Below, piece after piece: positions 19,255 to 26,552 of a stretch of 64,000 nucleotides of DNA (position 1 is the first letter of the stretch; the number at the start of each line of letters is the position of its first letter). Location: NCBI RefSeq assembly GCF_000829415.1, contig NZ_AP014637.1, positions 124,001 to 188,000 of the forward strand. Direction: 5' to 3'. This DNA comes from Pseudomonas sp. StFLB209. GTDB taxonomy: Bacteria > Pseudomonadota > Gammaproteobacteria > Pseudomonadales > Pseudomonadaceae. The notes under the pieces were generated by a model. It saw nothing but the letters and a program-made list of their open reading frames with translations, searched no databases and was not told the DNA's origin. The translations under genes and the position numbers were made by a program.

Positions 19255-20037
19255 ATGCGCAAACAACTGATGATCCCTGCCCTGCTGGCCGTGAGCGTTG
19301 CCCTGGGGGCCTGTGCTACCAAGCCGAACCCAAGCCTGGAACAAGCGCGTACCAACTTCTCTGCGCTGCAAAGCAACCCTGAAGCGACCAAGGTTGCGGC
19401 CCTGGAAACCAAGGACGCCAACGACTGGCTGACCAAGGCCGACAAAGCCTTCCGTGACGGCGAAGACGCCAAGAAGGTCGATCAGCTCTCGTACCTGACC
19501 ATTCAGCGTATCGAAGTGGCCAAGCAGACCATCGCCTTGCGTACCGCTGAAGCCGATCTGCAGAAAGCCGGCGCCGAACGCGCCAAGGCTCGTCTGGATG
19601 CGCGCGACGCGCAGATCGCCAAACTCAAGGAAAGCCTCAACGCCAAGCAGACCGAGCGCGGTACGCTGGTGACCTTCGGTGACGTGTTGTTCGACTACAA
19701 CAAGGCCGAACTCAAGCCGGGCGCACAGGGTAACATTGCCAAGCTGGCCGGCTTCCTGCAGGAAAACCCTGACCGCAAAGTGATCGTCGAAGGCTACACC
19801 GACAGCACCGGCTCCGCTGGCTACAACCAGGAACTGTCCGAGCGCCGTGCCAATTCGGTGCGCGCAGCGCTGGTCCGCGCCGGTGTAGACCCGCTGCGCA
19901 TCGTCGCTCAGGGCTATGGCAAGGAATACCCGGTGGCCGACAACACCAGCAATTCCGGCCGCGCCATGAACCGTCGTGTAGAAGTCACCATCTCCAACGA
20001 CAACCAGCCAGTCGCGCCACGTTCGACCCTGCGCTGA
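19255..20037 (+). CDS. OmpA-family lipoprotein with N-terminal DUF4398-like helix
   Basis: This 260-residue protein has a lipobox in VSVALGACAT. The N-terminal half is a helical, DUF4398-like coiled coil. The C-terminal OmpA domain has DVLFDYNKAELKPGAQGNI, EGYTDSTGSAGYNQELSERR and NRRVEVTI, with the Asp and Arg that bind diaminopimelate in peptidoglycan. It is therefore likely to tie the outer membrane to the cell wall. It is co-directional with the DUF4398 lipoprotein and followed by a strong terminator. Confidence 0.93.
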   Translation: MRKQLMIPALLAVSVALGACATKPNPSLEQARTNFSALQSNPEATKVAALETKDANDWLTKADKAFRDGEDAKKVDQLSYLTIQRIEVAKQTIALRTAEADLQKAGAERAKARLDARDAQIAKLKESLNAKQTERGTLVTFGDVLFDYNKAELKPGAQGNIAKLAGFLQENPDRKVIVEGYTDSTGSAGYNQELSERRANSVRAALVRAGVDPLRIVAQGYGKEYPVADNTSNSGRAMNRRVEVTISNDNQPVAPRSTLR

Positions 20038-20056
20038 TCGTTTGAGGTGAGTTAAC

Positions 20057-20092
20057 CAAAGCCCCGCCAGCCCTGGCTTGCGGGGCTTTTTT
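20057..20092 (+). terminator. Rho-independent terminator after the OmpA gene
   Basis: AAAGCCCCGC/GCGGGGCTTT stem with T6, 20 bp after the stop. Confidence 0.85.
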
Positions 20093-20223
20093 GTGGATGT
20101 CATGTCGAGCACAGGTACGCGACGGTCGCAATCGCGCTGGACTTCATGGCCCCTGCTTAAGCACCGTGTTTCAACCCGCGCCACGGCGTGTGCAATTCGC
20201 TTGATCGGAGATCGCAATCAGCT

Positions 20224-22194
20224 ATGGCCCAGAAGAACGAGCCAACCCCAAAATCCGCCCTCAACCCACCGGTGTTCTGGATTTCGGCAGTCCTGCTTCT
20301 GCTGCTGGTGCTGTTCACCAGCGCCTTTCAGAGCACCGCGCAGACCATGTTCAGCCTGATCCAGAACTGGATCATCACCAATGTCAGCTGGTTCTACATC
20401 CTCGCGGTCGCAATCATCCTCTGCACCGTGGTGTTTCTCGGCATCAGCCGCTATGGCGATATCAAGCTCGGTCCGGACCACAGCACCCCCGACTACAGCA
20501 GCACCACCTGGTTTGCCATGCTGTTCTCGGCCGGCATGGGCATCGGTCTGATGTTTTTCGGCGTGGCCGAGCCGGTGATGCACTTCATCAACCCTCCCTA
20601 CGGTGACGGCTACAGCGTGGCGGCGGCGCGCGAGTCGATGGAGATCACGTTCTTCCACTGGGGTCTGCACGCCTGGGCGATCTACGCCATCGTGGCGCTG
20701 ATTCTGGCCTACTTCAGTTACCGTCATGGCCTGCCGTTGACCCTGCGCTCAGCGCTTTACCCGCTGATCGGCGAACGCATCAACGGCCCGATCGGCCATG
20801 CCGTGGATATCTTCGCGATCATCGGTACGGTGCTGGGGGTGGCCACTTCGCTGGGCTTCGGCGTCGCGCAGATCAATACCGGTCTGAACGCCATGTTCGG
20901 CTTACCGGTGAGTACCGGTGTGCAGATTGTGCTGATCATCGGTACGACGGCACTGGCCACCCTGTCGGTGGTTTCAGGCCTGGACAAGGGCATCCGCCGC
21001 CTCTCGGAACTGAACCTGGGGCTGGCCGTGTTGCTGTTGCTGATGGTGGTGCTGCTAGGCCCCACGGTGTTGATCCTGCAAACCTTCGTACAGAACACCG
21101 GCGGTTACCTCAGCGACATCGTCAGCCGCACCCTGAACCTGTATGCCTATGAGCCGTCCGACTGGATCGGCGGCTGGACCCTGTTCTACTGGGGCTGGTG
21201 GCTGGCCTGGTCGCCGTTTGTGGGCCTGTTCATCGCGCGCATTTCCCGCGGCCGGACGATCCGCGAGTTCGTCACCGGCGTGCTGCTGGTGCCGACCGCC
21301 TTCACCCTGTTGTGGATGACCGTGTTTGGCAACACCGCGATTCACCTGATCCTCGATGAGGGCATGGCCGACCTGGCCGCTGCCATCGACAAAGACACCG
21401 CGCTGGCGTTGTTTGCCTTCTTGCAGCACTTCCCGTTCGCCAGCTTCATTTCGGTATTGGCGATCATCATGGTGGTGGTGTTCTTCGTCACCTCGGCTGA
21501 CTCCGGGGCCATGGTGGTCGATATGCTGGCCTCGGGCGGCAATGACCACACCCCGGTGTGGCAACGGATCTTCTGGGCGGCGAGCATGGGCCTGGTGGCC
21601 ATCGCCCTGTTGCTGGCCGATGGCTTGAAGGCGTTGCAGACAGCGACTATCGCCAGTGCCTTGCCGTTCACCATTGCCCTGCTGTTCAGCATGCGCGGCC
21701 TGCTCAAAGCGCTGAAGCTCGACGCGACCAAACGCGGCCTGCGCCACTACAGTATCTCGGCGTCCACCGCCCGTACCCCCGGCAGTTGGCAGCGGCGCTT
21801 GCGCAACATGGCGATGTTCCCGCGTCGCGCCCACGTGGTGCGCTTTATCAGCGAAGTGGCCAAACCGGCCTGTGTATCGGTGGCCGAAGAGTGGCGTCGC
21901 CAGGGCTATGCCTGCCAGGTGGACGACGGTGAGGATGGCAGTGTAAGGCTGACCGTCGGCCCGCTGGACAACCCTGAATACCTGTATGCGGTGATTCCCA
22001 AGGCCTATGCGATGCCCAGTTTCGTGATGGGTGATACCCAGAGCGAAGAGCGCAAGTACTTCCGCGCCGAAGTGCACCTGCGCGAAGGCGGCCAGGACCA
22101 TGATGTGATGGGCTGGTCACGCGAAGACGTGATCGGCGACATCCTCGACCAGTACGAGCGGCACATGCACTTCTTGCATCTGGTCGGTGACTGA
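20224..22194 (+). CDS. betT: BCCT-family transporter, BetT type (choline/glycine betaine)
   Basis: Starting at the ATG at 20224 (MAQKNEPTPKSALNPPVFW), the product is 656 residues with twelve membrane segments. The BCCT signature is present: FSAGMGIGLMFFGVAEP (the Gly-rich helix 3 region) and FYWGWWLAWSPFVGLFIARISRGRT (helix 8 aromatic box). A soluble C-terminal tail of about 150 residues (MFPRRAHVVRFISEVAKPAC...) is typical of BetT and is linked to osmotic sensing. Choline is the likely substrate, but other betaines cannot be excluded; no bet genes are adjacent. Confidence 0.88.
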   Translation: MAQKNEPTPKSALNPPVFWISAVLLLLLVLFTSAFQSTAQTMFSLIQNWIITNVSWFYILAVAIILCTVVFLGISRYGDIKLGPDHSTPDYSSTTWFAMLFSAGMGIGLMFFGVAEPVMHFINPPYGDGYSVAAARESMEITFFHWGLHAWAIYAIVALILAYFSYRHGLPLTLRSALYPLIGERINGPIGHAVDIFAIIGTVLGVATSLGFGVAQINTGLNAMFGLPVSTGVQIVLIIGTTALATLSVVSGLDKGIRRLSELNLGLAVLLLLMVVLLGPTVLILQTFVQNTGGYLSDIVSRTLNLYAYEPSDWIGGWTLFYWGWWLAWSPFVGLFIARISRGRTIREFVTGVLLVPTAFTLLWMTVFGNTAIHLILDEGMADLAAAIDKDTALALFAFLQHFPFASFISVLAIIMVVVFFVTSADSGAMVVDMLASGGNDHTPVWQRIFWAASMGLVAIALLLADGLKALQTATIASALPFTIALLFSMRGLLKALKLDATKRGLRHYSISASTARTPGSWQRRLRNMAMFPRRAHVVRFISEVAKPACVSVAEEWRRQGYACQVDDGEDGSVRLTVGPLDNPEYLYAVIPKAYAMPSFVMGDTQSEERKYFRAEVHLREGGQDHDVMGWSREDVIGDILDQYERHMHFLHLVGD

Positions 22195-22235
22195 ACCGAA
22201 TCAGGGCGCGGCCTGGGCCTGGTAAATAACCTCGC

Positions 22236-23141
22236 TCAGCCCATCGCCATCAACAACCGCGCAAAATCACAATGCTGGCTGGCCAGTTCGACGATGTGCG
22301 GGTTGATGCCATGGCGGCGATCTGCACGGTAGATCGCGGCGTATTGAATGGGCGGCAGTTCAGGCAGGGTGCGCACCACTTGCAGCACCCCGCGTCCGGT
22401 CAGGTGTGACAAGCAGTTCTGCGGCAGATAACTTACACCGATACCAGAGATGGTCAGGCCGACCTGCACCAGCAGATTGTGGCTGGTCAGCGTACGTGGC
22501 AACTGAATGTCGTGCAGGGCCAGCCAGCGCTCATAGATCAGCCCGGTGCCGGAACTCGCCCCCTGGGTCAGCACGGTAACCTGCGCCAGCTCGGTCAGGT
22601 CCACCGTGCGGTCAGCCGGCAGCATGCCCGGTGCGCACATCCAGGTGTTGTCGACGCTCTGCAGCGGGACCGAGACAAAGCGTACATCGTCGAGCACATC
22701 TGGCATCACGATCACGTCCAGTTGATCGCCCTCCAGCTTGCGCAACAGCTCGCTGCTCAGTTCGACAGTAGGCTCGATCTGCACCTTGGGATAAGCCTGG
22801 CGAATCGCGTCGATGAACGCCGGCAGCCAGGTCAATGCAGTCAGCTCAGTCACCCCCAGGCGCAGGCGGCGCACCAGCACGTTCTGCGAGCTGATGCGCT
22901 CAAGCAGCACGTCGCGGCGCTCCAGCAACTCGCGGGTACAGTCGAGCAGTTCGGCACCCTTTTCTGTCAGCCGGGCGTTGCGTTTGCTGCGGTCGAACAG
23001 TTGAACCTCAAAGGTGTCTTCCAGCTCCTGAATGCGTTTGGAAATGGCTGACTGCGACATGTTCAGATGATTGGCGGCAGCTTCGAAACTGCCGGTTTCG
23101 GCAATCCAGAACAGCGCTTCCATCTGCTTGAAAGTGACCAC
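22236..23141 (-). CDS. LysR-family regulator of the adjacent RraA/aminotransferase cluster (proposed)
   Basis: This 301-residue protein has an N-terminal winged helix (MEALFWIAETGSFEAAANHLNMSQSAISKRIQELE) and a LysR substrate domain. It is divergent from the RraA-like gene with 136 bp between them, the usual LysR arrangement, so it probably controls that cluster. The inducer is unknown; by context it could be the imported amino acid or its keto acid. Confidence 0.9.
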   Translation of the reverse strand: MVTFKQMEALFWIAETGSFEAAANHLNMSQSAISKRIQELEDTFEVQLFDRSKRNARLTEKGAELLDCTRELLERRDVLLERISSQNVLVRRLRLGVTELTALTWLPAFIDAIRQAYPKVQIEPTVELSSELLRKLEGDQLDVIVMPDVLDDVRFVSVPLQSVDNTWMCAPGMLPADRTVDLTELAQVTVLTQGASSGTGLIYERWLALHDIQLPRTLTSHNLLVQVGLTISGIGVSYLPQNCLSHLTGRGVLQVVRTLPELPPIQYAAIYRADRRHGINPHIVELASQHCDFARLLMAMG

Positions 23142-23189
23142 CCGGTGCGCTCCTGGACGTCTTTACATTCATTTTAGTGATGGTTAATC

Positions 23190-23205
23190 AGCGAAAAATA
23201 TCGCT
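23190..23205. promoter_or_regulatory. Candidate LysR operator
   Basis: An AGCGA-N6-TCGCT inverted repeat in an A/T-rich stretch lies halfway between the divergent LysR and RraA genes. It fits the size of a LysR site, but a single site gives no consensus to test. Confidence 0.35.
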
Positions 23206-23277
23206 AAAAGTATTTATACGCCAGCCCTACCATCCGGACCACAGCCTTGATCGGCGCTCACCCAACCGGAGGTTCTC

Positions 23278-23952
23278 ATGTCATTACCCGGCACCCGCAT
23301 CCTGCCTTCGCCACCGCTGGCCTCCAGCGCGGTGGTTCAAGCCCTGCACAATGTGGTCACCCCGCACATCAGCGACAATCTGGGCCGGCACATTGGTGCC
23401 CGTGGCCTGACCCGCTACAACCGCTCCGGCAAGCTGGTGGGTACCGCACTGACAGTCAAGACCCGCCCCGGCGACAACCTGTACATCTACAAGGCGCTGA
23501 CCCTGCTGCAGCCCGGCCATGTGCTGGTGGTGGACGGCCAGGCCGATACCACCAACGCCATGATCGGCGAGCTGATCAAGCTGTATGCGCTGCAGCGCGG
23601 CTGCGTGGGCTTCGTGATCGACGGTGCGATCCGCGATGTCGCCAGCTTCGAAGACGTGCCCTGCTATGCCCGTGACGTGGTGCACTGCGGCCCGTACAAG
23701 ACCGGCCCTGGCGAAATCAACGTACCGGTGTCGATTGGCGGCATGATCATCGAACCGGGCGACCTGATCGTCGGCGACGAAGACGGCCTGGTGGCCTTCC
23801 CGCAGGCACTGGCCGACGACGTCCTGCGCGCAGCGGCCCGGCATGCCGAGTTCGAAGAAGCAGTTAAAGCCGAGATCGCCACCGGCAACCCCAGTCAATC
23901 GTGGATCGAAGCCCCACTGAAGAAATTCGGCCTGCTGGAGAACGACCTGTGA
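23278..23952 (+). CDS. RraA-family protein, probable class II 4-hydroxy-(4-methyl-)2-oxoglutarate aldolase
   Basis: This 224-residue protein has the RraA/HMG-aldolase fold: TPHISDNLGR near the start, GTALTVKTRPGDNLYIYKAL, VLVVDGQADTTNAMIGELIK and GFVIDGAIRDVASFEDVPCYAR. The acid-x20-R-D pattern known for RraA-like aldolases can be read as E98-x20-R119-D120. Family members split 4-hydroxy-4-methyl-2-oxoglutarate to two pyruvates and also decarboxylate oxaloacetate. The stop overlaps the next gene's start (GTGA), so it is translationally coupled to an aminotransferase that could supply a keto acid. Aldolase activity is inferred; an RNase E inhibitor role is unlikely in this setting. Confidence 0.8.
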   Translation: MSLPGTRILPSPPLASSAVVQALHNVVTPHISDNLGRHIGARGLTRYNRSGKLVGTALTVKTRPGDNLYIYKALTLLQPGHVLVVDGQADTTNAMIGELIKLYALQRGCVGFVIDGAIRDVASFEDVPCYARDVVHCGPYKTGPGEINVPVSIGGMIIEPGDLIVGDEDGLVAFPQALADDVLRAAARHAEFEEAVKAEIATGNPSQSWIEAPLKKFGLLENDL

Positions 23953-25157
23953 GCCACGCTTTTCTCTCCCAGCGCCTGCTGGACATCCAGCCCTCGCCGA
24001 GCATCGCCGCCAACGCGCTGGTCAGCCAGTTGCGCGCCGAAGGTCGCGATATCGTCAATTTAACCGTAGGCGAGCCAGACCTCGACACCCCGGAGCACAT
24101 CCTCATAGCGGCCGAAGCGGCCCTGCGCGGCGGAGACACTCACTACACCGCCACCACCGGCACCCTGGCGCTGCGCCAGGCCATCGTCACCAAACTGGCA
24201 CGCGACAACGACCTGCCTTATACGGTTGATGAAGTGGTCGCCGGCTGCGGCGGCAAGCACATCATCTACCACGCCCTGGCCGCGACCCTGAACCCTGGCG
24301 ATGAAGTGATCGTGCACACGCCGTATTGGGTCTCATACCCGGACATTGCCCGCCTTAACGGCGCCAACCCGGTGATCATCCCCGGCAGCGAGGCGCAGGG
24401 CTTCAAGCTCAGCCCGCAGGAGCTGGCACAAGCCATCACTCCACGCACCAAGTGGGTGATCCTCAACAGCCCCAACAACCCCAGCGGTGCGGTGTACAGC
24501 GAGGCCGAGCTGTCGGGGCTGGCCAACGTCTTGCGTCGCCACCCACAGGTGCTGGTGATGTCCGACGAAATCTACGAGCATTTCGTGTTCGGCGAGGCGC
24601 GGCATGTATCACTGCTCAATGTCGCCCCAGACCTGAAGCAGCGCACCCTGATCATCAACGGTGCGTCCAAGGGCTACGCCATGACTGGCTGGCGCCTGGG
24701 GTTCGGTGCCGGCCCCGCGTTTCTGATCGCGGCGGTTGCCAAGCTGCTGTCGCAGACCACCACCTGCCCCAGCTCGATCAGCCAGGCCGCAGCCGTCGCA
24801 GCATTTGCCGGTGACCAGCAGCCCATCGCGGCGATGCGCGAGATCTACCAGCAGCGTCGGGCACGGATGCTGGATCTGCTGGCAGAGATTCCCGGCCTGA
24901 GCTGCACGCCGCCGGCGGGTGCGTTCTATGCCTTCGTCAATGTCTCGGGCCTGCTCGGCAAACGTACGCCGGAAGGTGCCGTGCTGCACAGCGACACCGA
25001 CGTGGTGACCTGGTTGCTCAACGAGGCCGGTGTGGCCACGGTAGGCGGCGCGGCTTACGGCATGTCGCCGTATATTCGCCTGTCGTTTGCCAGTGCCATT
25101 GAGGTCATCGAACAAGGATGCCGCCGCTTCAAGGACGCCGCAGAGCGCCTGAGCTGA
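23949..25157 (+). CDS. Class I/II PLP-dependent aminotransferase
   Basis: The start is the GTG at 23949, overlapping the RraA stop by 3 nt; 402 residues (SHAFLSQRLLDIQPSPSIAA...). It belongs to the aspartate aminotransferase fold-type I group: VGEPDLDTPEHI, YTATTGTLALRQAI, LNSPNNPSGAVY, MSDEIYEHF, INGASKGYAMTGWRLGF (PLP Lys) and the terminal IRLSFA Arg. The substrate is not determined; with the RraA aldolase and the dicarboxylate carrier, a 4-substituted glutamate is a reasonable guess. Confidence 0.9.
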   Translation: MSHAFLSQRLLDIQPSPSIAANALVSQLRAEGRDIVNLTVGEPDLDTPEHILIAAEAALRGGDTHYTATTGTLALRQAIVTKLARDNDLPYTVDEVVAGCGGKHIIYHALAATLNPGDEVIVHTPYWVSYPDIARLNGANPVIIPGSEAQGFKLSPQELAQAITPRTKWVILNSPNNPSGAVYSEAELSGLANVLRRHPQVLVMSDEIYEHFVFGEARHVSLLNVAPDLKQRTLIINGASKGYAMTGWRLGFGAGPAFLIAAVAKLLSQTTTCPSSISQAAAVAAFAGDQQPIAAMREIYQQRRARMLDLLAEIPGLSCTPPAGAFYAFVNVSGLLGKRTPEGAVLHSDTDVVTWLLNEAGVATVGGAAYGMSPYIRLSFASAIEVIEQGCRRFKDAAERLS

Positions 25158-25224
25158 TTAATGGATACTGCGGCCAGGGATGGCCAGACGCTGCCTATAA
25201 CAACAACGCATTTAGGGTGTCTCT

Positions 25225-26490
25225 ATGCAACCTCGTATCCCCCTGGTCTGGCAAATCCTCATCGGTCTGGTGGCCGGCATCGCCCTTGGCGCGCTGCTGC
25301 ATGAATTCCCGGACTCGAAACAATGGCTGGTGGCCAACGTCCTGCAACCGGCCGGCGACATCTTCATCAAGCTGATGAAAATGATCGTGGTGCCCATCGT
25401 CTTCTCGTGCATGGTGGTCGGCATCGCCGGTCATGGTGACGGCAAGGCACTGGGGCGCATCGGCGTGCGGGCGCTGCTGTATTTCTTCGCAGTGACCACT
25501 ACGGCGATCATCATCGGCCTGCTGATCGGCAACCTGCTGCAACCTGGTGCGGGCACTGAACTGGGCAGTCTCAAAGCCGCTGCCATCACAGTACCGGGCG
25601 CCGATGCCCATCGCGGCCTGGGCCAGATCATCGTCGGCATCATCCCGGACAACATCATCAACGCCATGGCCCAGGGCAGCCTGCTGTCGGTGCTGTTTTT
25701 CGCGGTGATGTTCGGTCTGGCAGTCGGGCAACTCGATGAAGCCCGCAAGGCACCGCTGATCGACACCCTGCGCGCAGTCTCGGATGCGATGTTTCGGGTG
25801 ACCTCAATGATCATGGCCTACTCACCAATCGGGGTGTTCGGCATGATCGCCGTCACGGTATCGAACTTCGGCTTCAGCTCCTTGCTGCCGCTGGGCAAGC
25901 TGATTCTGGTCAGTTACGTGGCGATCCTGTTCTTTACGCTGGTAGTGCTGGGCAGTATTGCGCGTTACAACGGCATCAGCCTGTTCGGACTGATGCGCCA
26001 CATCAAGGATGAACTGTTGCTGGCCTTCTCCAGCGCCAGCTCCGCCGCGGTGATGCCACAACTGATGAAGAAGCTGGAGAGCTACGGCGCGCCACGTTCG
26101 CTGGTGAGCTTCGTGGTGCCGGTGGGCTATTCGTTCAACCTGGACGGTGCTTCGCTGTTTCTCGGTATCGGCACCCTGTTTGTCGCGCAGCTATACGGTA
26201 TCGAGCTGTCGCTCACCCAGCAGGCACTGCTGGTGGTGACCATGGTGCTGACCTCCAAGGGCGCAGCAGGCGTGCCGGGGTTCATGTTTGTGATCCTGTC
26301 CGCCACCCTGGCCAGTGCCGGTCTGCCGCTCGAAGGCGTGGCTTTCATCGCCGGCGTCTACCGCCTGATGGAGATGCCCACCACCGCCCTCAATGTGCTG
26401 GGCAATGCTCTTGCGCCGCTGGTGATAGCACGATGGGAACAACGTGATGGTGTACAACCACAGCAAGCAGAAGATCTGAACGCACGCTAA
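25225..26490 (+). CDS. Dicarboxylate/amino acid:cation symporter (DAACS family, GltP-like)
   Basis: This 421-residue membrane protein has the SLC1/DAACS signature: helical hairpin 1 SSASSAAVMPQLMKKLESYG, the NMDGT-like motif as SFNLDGASLFLGIGTLF, SKGAAGVPGFMFVILSATLAS and the C-terminal YRLMEMPTTALNVLGNALAPLVI (binding Asp replaced by Glu-Met-Pro-Thr-Thr context). It is co-directional with RraA and the aminotransferase and ends in a strong stem-loop, so it probably is the importer of the substrate they degrade. Confidence 0.9.
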   Translation: MQPRIPLVWQILIGLVAGIALGALLHEFPDSKQWLVANVLQPAGDIFIKLMKMIVVPIVFSCMVVGIAGHGDGKALGRIGVRALLYFFAVTTTAIIIGLLIGNLLQPGAGTELGSLKAAAITVPGADAHRGLGQIIVGIIPDNIINAMAQGSLLSVLFFAVMFGLAVGQLDEARKAPLIDTLRAVSDAMFRVTSMIMAYSPIGVFGMIAVTVSNFGFSSLLPLGKLILVSYVAILFFTLVVLGSIARYNGISLFGLMRHIKDELLLAFSSASSAAVMPQLMKKLESYGAPRSLVSFVVPVGYSFNLDGASLFLGIGTLFVAQLYGIELSLTQQALLVVTMVLTSKGAAGVPGFMFVILSATLASAGLPLEGVAFIAGVYRLMEMPTTALNVLGNALAPLVIARWEQRDGVQPQQAEDLNAR

Positions 26491-26502
26491 GACAGGGTTG
26501 TC

Positions 26503-26540
26503 GGCAGAACTGCCTCAGTAAACGTGTAGGCAGTTCTGCT
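26503..26540. terminator. Stem-loop between convergent genes
   Basis: CAGAACTGCCT and AGGCAGTTCTG form an 11-bp stem around a 14-nt loop, between the symporter and the fusion protein gene that converge here. Confidence 0.65.
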
Positions 26541-26552
26541 GGCGCCAATCTT

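Noticed and set aside
23278-23952. RNase E inhibitor RraA proper
   Set aside because: Its coupling to an aminotransferase and a carrier, and the acid-x20-R-D pattern, favour an aldolase of the same family.
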